From: Clostridium_AI sp964409685 | Lineage (GTDB): Bacteria > Bacillota > Clostridia > Lachnospirales > Lachnospiraceae | Length of the DNA: 64,000 bases | NCBI GenBank assembly: GCA_964409685.1 | Contig: CAYPEJ010000001.1 | Location: 248,001-312,000 of the forward strand | Reading direction: 5' to 3' | Shown here: in pieces, positions 44,878 to 53,267 of the stretch | How positions within the stretch are numbered: the stretch's first letter is position 1 | Layout of the letters: each line of letters opens with the position of its first letter | Position numbers and translations under genes: made by a program | Notes under the pieces: generated by a model | Told to the model about the DNA's origin: nothing | Database searches by the model: none | Seen by the model: the letters and a program-made list of their open reading frames with translations, nothing else

Positions 44878-45148
44878 AATTTAATGATAACACTAATAAA
44901 CAATTCTGTCAAACAAAGTGAGTGGCAGATAGGACGGGTTAAAGACCAAATAGGGACAGATTGTAGAAAAAGTGAAAGTAAAGATAAAATGGTATTTACA
45001 TAGAAGAAAAATGGAGCGTATAATAGCAAGCAAGGTGCTACCTAAACGGTAGGCGGTTAGTCCCTCGAAGGAGGGAAAGTGTAACCCTCCAAGATACATA
45101 AAATCCTAAGAGAAATCGAAGGAAATACAAAAGAAGGAGGGGATGCCA

Positions 45149-45250
45149 ATGGAATGCTTAACGATGGAAGGTCTAATAGCTGTAATAGGTTTATGTATGA
45201 CTGCATTCGGTCTAGGATATACATTAGGCGAAAAAAGCACAAAAAAATAA
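45149..45250 (+). CDS. 33-residue membrane peptide, putative type I toxin, unit 3
   Basis: Same peptide as units 1 and 2 except Asn to Ser near the C-terminus (GEKSTKK). The leader is conserved; the 5'-3' pair is CGGTTAGTCC (45054-45063) with GGACTAACCG (45295-45304). Confidence 0.8.
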   Translation: MECLTMEGLIAVIGLCMTAFGLGYTLGEKSTKK

Positions 45251-45324
45251 CCGCCCTCTGTCTGCAAACTGAGCGGTTATTTTATTAACCGAGTGGACTA
45301 ACCGTCTATCGGTAGCCCTTTATT
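45241..45324 (-). ncRNA. Antisense RNA, unit 3
   Basis: Promoter TTGACA (45359-45354), 17 bp, TATTAT (45336-45331); hairpin AACCGC/GCGGTT (45278-45249) and T7 (45247-45241). The 5' sequence reads GGGCTACCG instead of GGCCTACCG. Confidence 0.75.
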
Positions 45325-45595
45325 AATATAATAATAACACTAATAAACAATTCTGTCAAACAAAGTGAGTGGCAGATAGGACGGGTTAAAGACCAAATAG
45401 GGACAGATTGTAGAAAAAGTGAAAGTAAAGATAAAATGGTATTTACATAGAAGAAAAATGGAGCGTATAATAGCAAGCAAGGTGCTACCTAAACGGTAGG
45501 CGGTTAGTCCCTCGAAGGAGGGAAAGTGTAACCCTCCAAGATACATAAAATCCTAAGAGAAATCGAAGGAAATACAAAAGAAGGAGGGGATGCCA

Positions 45596-45697
45596 ATGGA
45601 ATGCTTAACGATGGAAGGTCTAATAGCTGTAATAGGTTTATGTATGACTGCATTCGGTCTAGGATATACATTAGGCGAAAAAAGCACAAAAAAATAA
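45596..45697 (+). CDS. 33-residue membrane peptide, putative type I toxin, unit 4
   Basis: Identical peptide to unit 3. The 5'-3' pair is CGGTTAGTCC (45501-45510) with GGACTAACCG (45743-45752). Confidence 0.8.
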   Translation: MECLTMEGLIAVIGLCMTAFGLGYTLGEKSTKK

Positions 45698-45769
45698 CCG
45701 CCCCCAGTCCACCAAACTGAACGGTTATTTTATGAAACGAGTGGACTAACCGTCTATCGGTAGCCCTTT
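45688..45769 (-). ncRNA. Antisense RNA, unit 4
   Basis: Promoter TTGACA (45804-45799), 17 bp, TATTAT (45781-45776); hairpin AACCG/CGGTT (45726-45696) and T7 (45694-45688). Confidence 0.75.
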
Positions 45770-45913
45770 ACCAATATAATAACACTAATAAATAATTCTG
45801 TCAAACAAAGTAAGTAGCAGACAGGACGAGTAAAAGACCAAATAAGAACATACTTCAGAAAAACCAAAAATAATTAATAAACCAATATTAACTAGGATTT
45901 CACTTCATTTTTG

Positions 45914-47110
45914 TTATCGAAACCATTCTTTCATCGTAGTCAAAACTTTGACAAGCTCGTCTTCTTTGATTACATAAGGAACCATAGCATACATATAATT
46001 TAAGAACGGGCGGCTGAACACGCCTCGATTATAAGCAAACTGCTGGTATCCTTTTATTGTGTCAGAGTCATATACTTCAATACACACACAAGCTCCCATA
46101 ATTCGTATTTCTTTAATTCTAGGATCGGCAAAGCCATCCATTTCACGGTGGGTGATTTCTTCAATCTTACGGATTTTGGACATATAATCCTGCTTTTCAA
46201 ACAGCTCGATGGATTTCAGTGCCACACTGCAAGCTAGTGGATTTCCCATAAAGGTGGGACCGTGCATTAAAGCATGAGAGGGGTCATTATCATAAAAGCC
46301 ATTATATACCTTGTGATTTGCCACAGTAACGGCATGGCCAATATAGCCACCAGTCAATGCCTTACCAAGAACAAGAATATCTGGTAAAACCAGATCGGCA
46401 ACAAATCGGTTTCCAGTTCGCCCAAATCCAGTAGCAACCTCATCAAAGATAAGAAGTATATCGTATTGGTCGCAAAGTTCTCTGGCTCGTTTCAAGAATG
46501 AAATATCATACATCCGCATACCTCCTGCCCCCTGTAGCAGAGGCTCAACAATGAAACAGTTTAAACGGTGGTGGAACTCTGCGAATGTTTTTTCCAGTGC
46601 ATCAATTTCGGTAGGAATATGGATTACATTTTTGCTCTCGCCGTAGGCTTTTAGTACAAAATGGTAGTCCTCATCATCGCCTATCTCCATTGTTTTGAAA
46701 GTATCGCCGTGATAGGCGTGTTCCAGTGCCAATACCATTGTGCGCTGTGTATCCCCTCGGTTTATGTAATATTGCAAGGCCATTTTGAGAGCAACTTCCA
46801 CGGCTACACTGCCAGAGTCGGAGAAGAAACAGTAATCCAAGTCCCCTGGAAGCCAGCTTTGGAGTTTGTGAGCCAGCTTTTGTATTGGCTCATGGGTCAG
46901 TCCTCCCAACATAACATGGGAAAACTTTTCAAGCTGAGCGTTCATCGCTTGATTGAGTTCTGGGTGTTTATATCCATGAATTACACTCCACCAGGAAGAA
47001 ATCGAGTCGATCAGCTTTTGAGTTTCTGTATAAAGATAAACGCCTTCAGCATTTACAATTTTGTAAGGAGATTTCATTGTTTTCATTTGTTCATATGGAT
47101 ACCAAATCAT
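45914..47110 (-). CDS. bioA: Adenosylmethionine-8-amino-7-oxononanoate aminotransferase
   Basis: A 398-residue class III PLP aminotransferase; converts KAPA to DAPA with SAM as amino donor, the second-last ring step of biotin synthesis. Substrate motif SSWWSVIHGYKHP near residue 38, DSGSVAVEVALKMALQYY, the DEVATGFGRTG aspartate, and PLP-Lys in LGKALTGGYIG. It is the last gene of the bio operon, 15 bases after bioD, with GAGGAAA before its start. No bioF or pimeloyl genes are present, so KAPA must come from elsewhere. Codon GC is higher than in flanking genes. Confidence 0.95.
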   Translation of the reverse strand: MIWYPYEQMKTMKSPYKIVNAEGVYLYTETQKLIDSISSWWSVIHGYKHPELNQAMNAQLEKFSHVMLGGLTHEPIQKLAHKLQSWLPGDLDYCFFSDSGSVAVEVALKMALQYYINRGDTQRTMVLALEHAYHGDTFKTMEIGDDEDYHFVLKAYGESKNVIHIPTEIDALEKTFAEFHHRLNCFIVEPLLQGAGGMRMYDISFLKRARELCDQYDILLIFDEVATGFGRTGNRFVADLVLPDILVLGKALTGGYIGHAVTVANHKVYNGFYDNDPSHALMHGPTFMGNPLACSVALKSIELFEKQDYMSKIRKIEEITHREMDGFADPRIKEIRIMGACVCIEVYDSDTIKGYQQFAYNRGVFSRPFLNYMYAMVPYVIKEDELVKVLTTMKEWFR

Positions 47111-47125
47111 TTTATTTCCTCGATT

Positions 47126-47809
47126 CTATTCGTATAGTGCTTCTAAAATTTTAAACGGAATATCAAGCTCTGTATCTCCGTCTTTCACGCAGGCAAGTAC
47201 CTTTAATCCAGTCATATACTCACACATAAACTTATTATCCTCGTGTAGTGGATTGCCTGGTTCGTAATGATTAAAGAGAATACCTTTCGCAGAGATATGA
47301 CGAGCTTTCATGTATTCGGTTGTCAGTACGACTGCATTAATGGCGCCAAGTCCAGCGTTAGCAATTATCAGGCAGTTCAAATTTCGAGCCATAATAAAAT
47401 CTTCCAGCAGAATTTTTTGCTCATCAAAGCGAAGCGGACAGAGGATACCGCCAGAACCTTCCACTGTAACATAGTCATATTTGTTGCAAATATGATCAAA
47501 TCCTTGTAATATTCGCTCCATTTCCACGGAGTTTCCCTCCATTTTCGATGCTAAATGTGGAGAAACGGCTGTCTCATAAATGTACGGACACATGCTTTCA
47601 AGGGATTGTTCGATGCCAGAAGTGTTTTTTACTTGCAATGCATCGCCTGGAATCAAGCTACCATTGGGATGTCTGTTGTTTCCGCTCATAGCTGCCTTGT
47701 AATAGGCAATATTTTTCTTATTTTTTTGAAATTCTTTTGTGATCAGACCTGTTACATAGGTCTTTCCTACATCAGTACCAGTTCCAGTAATAAATAAATT
47801 CTTACTCAT
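47126..47809 (-). CDS. bioD: Dethiobiotin synthetase
   Basis: 227 residues; ATP- and CO2-dependent ring closure of DAPA to dethiobiotin. P-loop GTGTDVGKTYVTG near residues 8-20, KAAMSGN, and VEGSGGILCPL. It overlaps the end of bioB by 8 bases, so translation is coupled. Confidence 0.95.
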   Translation of the reverse strand: MSKNLFITGTGTDVGKTYVTGLITKEFQKNKKNIAYYKAAMSGNNRHPNGSLIPGDALQVKNTSGIEQSLESMCPYIYETAVSPHLASKMEGNSVEMERILQGFDHICNKYDYVTVEGSGGILCPLRFDEQKILLEDFIMARNLNCLIIANAGLGAINAVVLTTEYMKARHISAKGILFNHYEPGNPLHEDNKFMCEYMTGLKVLACVKDGDTELDIPFKILEALYE

Positions 47810-48782
47810 TTAAAGTTCTCACCTCGTATCCAAGATCACGTAAAAGTTCCATATCTGTTTTGATTGTGATTCCTGCAGTTGTCAGCATATCTCCTGAAAT
47901 GGCAGCGTTTGCACCAGAGATGAAACAACTTTTGCCCTTATCAAGAAGCAGTCCTCTGCCACCTGCAAGACGAATGGAAGCAGAAGGAAGAATAAACCGA
48001 TACACAGCAACAATTCGTTGCATATCTTCTTGCGTCAGTTTCTTATTGTCTTCAAACGGTGTACCTGGGATCGAGTTGAGCATATTCACTGGGACGCTTT
48101 TGATGCCAAGTTCTCGTAGAGTCAGCGCCATATCGATTCTGTCTTCAACTGTTTCTCCAAGTCCCATGATGCCACCACTACATACTGAAAGTCCAGCCGC
48201 CTGTGCAGCACGAATTGCCTGAATCTTATCATCAAAGGTGTGTGTAGTACAGATGTTAGGAAAGTTTCTACGGGATGTTTCGAGATTATTATGTACCCTT
48301 GTCACGCCAGCTTCTTTCAACCTGCGAAATTGTTGTTCATTCAGCAGACCGAAGGAAATGCAGACGGAAATGCCTACTTTTTCTTTGATTTCCCGAACTG
48401 CCTCACACATTTTATCAATTTCTGCATCCGATAGTCGTTTACCAGAGGTTACGATGGAATAGCGCAGTACACCTTGCGCATGATTTATTTTTGCCTGAGC
48501 TAGAATCTCTTGCACAGAAAGCAAGGGATATTGTGCAGCACAGGTGTGGTTGTGGGCGGACTGGGCACAAAATTTGCAGTTTTCAGAACAGCTTCCACTT
48601 TTGGCATTTATAATCGTGCAGATATCAAATTGGTTGGAGCAAAAGTGTCGGCGGATTTTGTCGGCACTTTCACAAAGTTCGGAAAACGGCTGCTCATACA
48701 AGAACATTGCCTCCTCCTTGCTAATTTGCACACTGTTTAAAACCTTCTCTGTCAATGTCTTTAAATTCATCATGATATACAT
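47802..48782 (-). CDS. bioB: Biotin synthase (radical SAM)
   Basis: 326 residues; inserts sulfur into dethiobiotin. The radical SAM cluster motif is in KSGSCSENCKFCAQS (CX3CX2C); HNLETSRRNF, CSGGIMGLGET and RLAGGR (ligand to the second cluster) are also present. The frame opens much further upstream, but those codons lie inside bioY. ATG 48782 overlaps the bioY stop (TGATG), typical coupling; ATG 48773 or 48770 are alternatives. Confidence 0.94.
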   Translation of the reverse strand: MYIMMNLKTLTEKVLNSVQISKEEAMFLYEQPFSELCESADKIRRHFCSNQFDICTIINAKSGSCSENCKFCAQSAHNHTCAAQYPLLSVQEILAQAKINHAQGVLRYSIVTSGKRLSDAEIDKMCEAVREIKEKVGISVCISFGLLNEQQFRRLKEAGVTRVHNNLETSRRNFPNICTTHTFDDKIQAIRAAQAAGLSVCSGGIMGLGETVEDRIDMALTLRELGIKSVPVNMLNSIPGTPFEDNKKLTQEDMQRIVAVYRFILPSASIRLAGGRGLLLDKGKSCFISGANAAISGDMLTTAGITIKTDMELLRDLGYEVRTLNE

Positions 48783-49336
48783 CACATCCTGTTCGTTTTT
48801 ATAATAGGAATCAACCTTTTTCCAAGTATAGTTGCGAGAATACATAACACAATATCCCCTGGTACAGCTAAAATAAAGCAGTATAAAAAGAGTGGCCATA
48901 AACCGATAGGATCGCCAAGGTAGATGTTACTCATCAAGTAGTAATAGGTCATTCCAAATAAATAGACAATTCCCAAACCGATGAAGTTTGCAGCATACAA
49001 CCGCTTATAGCTCGGATTTGGAACTTTATTGGCAATTACACCTGTCACATAGGAAGCAACTGCAAATCCGATAATGTATCCAAAGCTTGGTTTTAAGACA
49101 TAAGAAAAGCCACCACCTTCTGCAAAAACAGGCAATCCCAAAAGTCCCATTGCTATGTATACTCCAACTGAAACAGCGCCAAGTTTTCCTCCAAGCAGAA
49201 GTCCAGCCATCATGGTAAATAAAAACTGTAAAGTAAAAGGAACAACTGGAATTGGAATTTTTATAAACGCTCCTACTACGATAAGTGCTACAAAAAGAGA
49301 GCATAAAATTAAATTTCTTGTTTTTTCTGTTTGCAT
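48782..49336 (-). CDS. bioY: Biotin ECF transporter substrate-binding component
   Basis: 184 residues, about six membrane helices, with the BioY patterns IPVVPFTLQFLFTMMAGLLLGGKLGA and FGYIIGFAVASYVTG. It captures biotin and works with a shared ECF energizing module, not encoded in this window. It lies between birA and bioB; its last base is shared with the bioB start. Confidence 0.95.
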   Translation of the reverse strand: MQTEKTRNLILCSLFVALIVVGAFIKIPIPVVPFTLQFLFTMMAGLLLGGKLGAVSVGVYIAMGLLGLPVFAEGGGFSYVLKPSFGYIIGFAVASYVTGVIANKVPNPSYKRLYAANFIGLGIVYLFGMTYYYLMSNIYLGDPIGLWPLFLYCFILAVPGDIVLCILATILGKRLIPIIKTNRM

Positions 49337-49350
49337 AAAATTCTCCTTCT

Positions 49351-50325
49351 TTAAAAACGGATGCTGATCTCACCAGATGAATAGCAATCTTCCGTACCGT
49401 CAGCATATTTCACCAATAAGCGGCAGTGATCGTCTATCCCAAGAACAACAGCGTTTTTTGATTCATTTGCAGACACTATGGTAATTTGTTTTCCGATAAT
49501 AAAACTGCGGTTGCGGTATTGTTCCACATAATCCCCTTGACATGGCGAAGTGTAATAGCCATAGAAACGGTTCAGAAATTGTGAAACCAAACGGTTTTTT
49601 ACATCGCTCTGATGCGTTTGAAAAACCGACTCCGCGATAGATTTCAGTTCTTCAGGAAAACCGTTTTCTGGTTCATATATATTGACTCCGATTCCCAACA
49701 CAGCATATTCCAGTAGTCCACTCTCAAGATGAAAAGAACCTTCCGTTAAAATCCCACAAACTTTTTTTCCACGGACAAAAATGTCATTCACCCATTTAAT
49801 CTCGGCCTTTTCGCCAGACACTTCCTCAATGGCTTCACATATTGCCACCGCCGCTATGGTGGTAATCCGCACAGCCTGCTCAGCAGAACAATTCTTCGGA
49901 CGAAGTAGTAAACTCATATAGACACCCGTATCTTTTGGTGAAAAGAAGGTACGCCCAATCCTGCCCCTTCCAGAGGTCTGTTCATTGGCAAGGAGCATAT
50001 ACCACTCAGTTGCTCCGCAATTTGCTTTGTCCCGTACAATAGTATTGCTAGAAGATACGCTTGAAAGAACGGAAATATCCATATCTGCAATTTCAGAGCG
50101 CAGGTACTTTTGAATTCCTTGAGTAGAGAGAATATCAGTTTGATTGGAAAGGCAGTATCCCTTATTTGTCACTGCATCTATAGCATATCCATTGTTTTGC
50201 AATGCTTTGACAGCCTTCCAAACTGAGGCACGAGATATGGATAGTTTCTGAGCAATATCTTCACCAGAGAAATAAATCCCCCTGTTAGCTTCAAAAAGTT
50301 CTAATATTTTTTCCTTTGTCGTCAT
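49351..50325 (-). CDS. birA: Biotin-protein ligase and bio operon repressor
   Basis: 324 residues. N-terminal winged helix (ILELFEANRGIYFSGEDIAQKLSISRASVWKAVKAL), central ligase domain with the biotinyl-AMP loop GRGRIGRTFFS and KWVNDIFV, and a C-terminal SH3-like domain. It attaches biotin to carboxylases and, as a dimer with biotinyl-AMP, represses its own operon through the operator just upstream. It is the first gene of birA-bioY-bioB-bioD-bioA. Confidence 0.95.
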   Translation of the reverse strand: MTTKEKILELFEANRGIYFSGEDIAQKLSISRASVWKAVKALQNNGYAIDAVTNKGYCLSNQTDILSTQGIQKYLRSEIADMDISVLSSVSSSNTIVRDKANCGATEWYMLLANEQTSGRGRIGRTFFSPKDTGVYMSLLLRPKNCSAEQAVRITTIAAVAICEAIEEVSGEKAEIKWVNDIFVRGKKVCGILTEGSFHLESGLLEYAVLGIGVNIYEPENGFPEELKSIAESVFQTHQSDVKNRLVSQFLNRFYGYYTSPCQGDYVEQYRNRSFIIGKQITIVSANESKNAVVLGIDDHCRLLVKYADGTEDCYSSGEISIRF

Positions 50326-50357
50326 TTTCTCACCTCTTTTGTTATTTTATTGAAAAA

Positions 50358-50386
50358 AGTATATCACTCAGCAAATAAATTGTCAA
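50358..50386 (-). promoter_or_regulatory. Promoter of the biotin operon
   Basis: Minus strand TTGACA (50386-50381), 17 bp, TATACT (50363-50358). The -35 lies inside the BirA operator. Confidence 0.85.
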
Positions 50387-50411
50387 CCCAAGAACTAACA
50401 ATGGGTTACAA
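50380..50411. promoter_or_regulatory. BirA operator
   Basis: TTGTCAACC (50380-50388), 15 bases, GGTTACAA (50404-50411): the known BirA palindrome shape with 15-base spacing, overlapping the -35 of the bio promoter. Confidence 0.9.
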
Positions 50412-50499
50412 TACAACTACAAAAAACCAATAATTAGAGCAGCATGCGTAAGCAAATATAAAAGTTTCTTAATCCTACCGTCAACCAAAAACCTATATG

Positions 50500-50609
50500 C
50501 ACCCAAAAAGGACTGTCGAATGCGCCTTTATTTCTCGTCAACACACTGCAAAATATACAGCGTCATCAATCGAGAAATAACGAAGCAATGAGACAGTCCT
50601 TTTTGGGTG
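50500..50609 (-). terminator. 110-base nested hairpin after the polyamine operon
   Basis: Outer 18-bp arms (50500-50517 with 50592-50609) and inner TTATTTCTCG / CGAGAAATAA (ending 50580). It lies just after the potD stop on the minus strand and probably ends that operon, although the T tract is inside the arm. The rest of the 300-base gap holds the bio promoter and operator. Confidence 0.65.
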
Positions 50610-50626
50610 TCAAAGACTTTGGCTTA

Positions 50627-51670
50627 CTAGGATTTTACTTCCTTCCAAAGCTCATAATAAATCTGATCCATTTCTTCTCCTAGATACTGAAACGGTTCAC
50701 ATCTCTCCAATATTTCTTCATCAGGGAAAAGCACCTCATCATTTTTCAGTTCCTCATCCTCTAACAAATCATAAACCTCCGTATTAGGAGTTGAGTAGCA
50801 GATATACTCAAAATTCTTACAAGCAATATCCGGTCTACACAAGAAGTTCAAAAACAACTCCGCATTTTCCTTATTCTTCGATGTCTTAGGAATTACCCAA
50901 GAATCAATCCAAACATTCGAGCCTTCATCAGGCACTACATAAGCCAAGTCCTCATTTTCACTAATCGTATAACTAGCTTCCCCAGAATAAATAACTCCGA
51001 GTGCTGCTGTATTATCAAGCATCTTATCACGAACTTGGTCTACTACATAAGCCTGAACATTTCCGCTTCTAAGCTGTTGTTGCAACTTATTTCTAGCCTC
51101 GTATAACTCGTTCATATTTGTAGAATTCAGCGAATGTCCAAGCATTTTAAGTGTAATACCAAATGCATCACGAACACTATTTTGCATCAATACATTATCG
51201 TAATACTTCTCATCCCAAAGAATCGTCCAACTATTCACAGGTTCCTGTACCATGGTTTTATTATAAATAATTCCTACAGTCCCCCAGCAATATGGAATCG
51301 AATAAAGATTTCCTGGGTCAAATGCTTCGGATTGTTCTAAATATTCTTCACCGATAAATTGAATATTTGGAACATTATCGTAATTAATCGGTGCTAGTAA
51401 ATCTTCCTCAATCATTTTCTGAATCATATAATCGGATGGACAAATCAAGTCATAATTACTTGCACCACTTGCAACTTTTGGATACATGGCTTCGTTTGTT
51501 TCGAATTCTTCATAGGAAACAGATAAGCCAGTTTCTTCTTCAAATAACGTAATTACTTCTGGTTCAATATACTGTCCCCAGTTGTAAACATATAAATCAT
51601 ACTCTTTTCCGCAACCAGTAAATAGTAAGCAGGATGCGATAAGAGAAAGAAACAATAATTTATTTTTCAT
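50627..51670 (-). CDS. potD: Polyamine ABC transporter substrate-binding lipoprotein
   Basis: 347 residues. Lipobox LFTGC at ~16-20; mature part YDLYVYNWGQYIEPEVITLFEEETG is the PotD/PotF opening, with DLICPSDYMIQKM and later IPYCWGTVG. It binds spermidine or putrescine outside the cell and delivers it to PotB/PotC. ATG 51670 follows AGGAG by seven bases; the frame's upstream codons lie in the end of potC. Last gene of the operon. Confidence 0.94.
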   Translation of the reverse strand: MKNKLLFLSLIASCLLFTGCGKEYDLYVYNWGQYIEPEVITLFEEETGLSVSYEEFETNEAMYPKVASGASNYDLICPSDYMIQKMIEEDLLAPINYDNVPNIQFIGEEYLEQSEAFDPGNLYSIPYCWGTVGIIYNKTMVQEPVNSWTILWDEKYYDNVLMQNSVRDAFGITLKMLGHSLNSTNMNELYEARNKLQQQLRSGNVQAYVVDQVRDKMLDNTAALGVIYSGEASYTISENEDLAYVVPDEGSNVWIDSWVIPKTSKNKENAELFLNFLCRPDIACKNFEYICYSTPNTEVYDLLEDEELKNDEVLFPDEEILERCEPFQYLGEEMDQIYYELWKEVKS

Positions 51671-51681
51671 AGGCATTCTCC

Positions 51682-52455
51682 TCATTTTTCTGTCTTTGCA
51701 GAACGACGGTTCACTAGTACAAGTAAAATTAGTACGGAAATGAATAGTAACGCAGATAAAGCGTACATTTCTGGATTAATTCCCTTACGAACCTCGGAAT
51801 AAATCTTAGTGGATAGTGTATCCACACCAGGTCCTTTGGTAAAGTGAGTAATTACGAAATCATCTAAGGACATAGTGAAGGATAGTAAGAATCCAGATAA
51901 GATACCAGGGAAAATGTCTGGTAACACTACTTTATAAAATGCATACATAGGAGATGCGCCAAGGTCTAGGGCAGCCTCATAGGTATTGCGGTTTGTTTGT
52001 TGTAATTTTGGCATTACACTTAGGATTACATATGGAATGTTAAATGTAATATGTGCAAGTAATACGCTGGTAAAACCAAGTGTGTAGTTAATGGCAACGA
52101 ATAAAAGCATTAAGGAGATACCAGTTACGATATCTGCATTTAACATTGGAATGTTGGTAATGCCCATTAATACTGCGCGAGGTACTTTTTTCATGCTGTT
52201 CATAGCAACGGAAGCTAGTGTTCCGATAACAGTAGCAATCAAAGAAGCCACAGTAGCGATGATGATTGTGGTATAAAATGCGTTCATAATGGATTCGTTT
52301 TGAAATAAATCAATGTACCATTGGAACGTAAAGCCTTTCCATACTGCCATGGATCTTGATTCGTTAAAGCTTAATACAATTAAAGTCAAGATTGGGGCAT
52401 ATAAAAAGATTAATATAAGTGCAACGTAAATACGTTGGGATACTTTCTTTACCAT
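51682..52455 (-). CDS. potC: Polyamine ABC transporter permease PotC
   Basis: 257 residues, six membrane helices; the EAA loop is EAALDLGASPMYAFYKVVLPDIFPGI, which docks the ATPase. It partners PotB. It overlaps the end of potB by 7 bases. Confidence 0.94.
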   Translation of the reverse strand: MVKKVSQRIYVALILIFLYAPILTLIVLSFNESRSMAVWKGFTFQWYIDLFQNESIMNAFYTTIIIATVASLIATVIGTLASVAMNSMKKVPRAVLMGITNIPMLNADIVTGISLMLLFVAINYTLGFTSVLLAHITFNIPYVILSVMPKLQQTNRNTYEAALDLGASPMYAFYKVVLPDIFPGILSGFLLSFTMSLDDFVITHFTKGPGVDTLSTKIYSEVRKGINPEMYALSALLFISVLILLVLVNRRSAKTEK

Positions 52456-53267
52456 AAGTTTGTACCCTCCGTTTCTGCATCATATTTTGTCATAAGTGCC
52501 ATGGAAATTAGGATAAATATCATAAGCACAAGAGAAAGCCCTGAGCCTGTATGCCAGTTGTTGGCTGTGATAAATTCCTGTTCAATAATATTTCCAATTA
52601 GTAAAATCTTGCTTCCACCTAATATGTCGGAGATAACGAAAGTAGTAAGGGCAGGTACGAATACCATTGTAATACCACTAATGACCCCAGGCATACTTAG
52701 TGGGAAAATGATTTTGCAAAATGTTTGTACACTATTTGCACCAAGGTCTCTTGCGGCATTGATGACATCTTTATCAATCTTAACAAGGGTGTTATAGATT
52801 GGAAGTACCATAAATGGAAGGAAGTTATAAACCATACCTAACACGATGGCACTTGGTGTGTTGATGATATTTAAGTTTGGTAAATTTAATGCGTTTAAAA
52901 TACCGTTGATTACACCATTTTTGTCGATTAATGTCTGCCAAGCAAGGGTACGAAGTAAAAAGTTCATCCACATCGGTAAGATGAAGATAAAGATTAAAAA
53001 GCTATTGGATTTAATCTTTGAGTTTACTAATATCATTGCTAATGGGTAAGCAAGAATCAGACAGATGACTGTACTGATTAAGCTTAGTTTTATGGAAATC
53101 CATAGTGCCTTTAAATGCACATGTCGTCCGATAGAGGCTACATTTTCAAAGGTAAATTGAAAGTTCTTATCAGAAAAACCATAGTAAATTACCATAAGCA
53201 AAGGGATTATGATAAATGCAACACTCCATACAATGTATGGAGATGCAAGGAGTTTCTTTTTATTCAT
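52449..53267 (-). CDS. potB: Polyamine ABC transporter permease PotB
   Basis: 272 residues, six membrane helices; EAA-type loop INAARDLGANSVQTFCKIIFPLSMPGV. The start is taken at ATG 53267, overlapping the potA stop; TTG 53276 is in frame too and closer to GAGGAGG, so the start is not certain. Confidence 0.92.
   Translation of the reverse strand: MNKKKLLASPYIVWSVAFIIIPLLMVIYYGFSDKNFQFTFENVASIGRHVHLKALWISIKLSLISTVICLILAYPLAMILVNSKIKSNSFLIFIFILPMWMNFLLRTLAWQTLIDKNGVINGILNALNLPNLNIINTPSAIVLGMVYNFLPFMVLPIYNTLVKIDKDVINAARDLGANSVQTFCKIIFPLSMPGVISGITMVFVPALTTFVISDILGGSKILLIGNIIEQEFITANNWHTGSGLSLVLMIFILISMALMTKYDAETEGTNLW

Larger units (their letters stand above)
44019..45864 (+). repeat. Tandem array: four ~446-bp toxin-antitoxin units plus a fifth stub
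   Basis: Units repeat with periods of 447, 445 and 447 bases (start codons at 44257, 44704, 45149, 45596). A fifth copy of the unit's left end (from about 45798) is cut off at about 45864. Each unit holds a sense promoter, a ~118-nt leader, a 33-codon gene, a bidirectional hairpin and an antisense promoter. Peptides of units 1 and 2 are identical (EKNTKK end); units 3 and 4 share EKSTKK and a changed 3' end. Confidence 0.95.

Noticed and set aside
44165..45689. Repeated minus-strand reading frames of 61-68 codons in the tandem array
   Set aside because: They recur only because the DNA repeats, have no ribosome sites, and run through promoters and hairpins of the sense unit. The plus-strand 33-codon gene has a strong ribosome site.
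44019..45864. CRISPR array
   Set aside because: Direct repeats are present, but the unit is ~446 bp with a gene inside; there are no short repeats with unique spacers and no cas genes.
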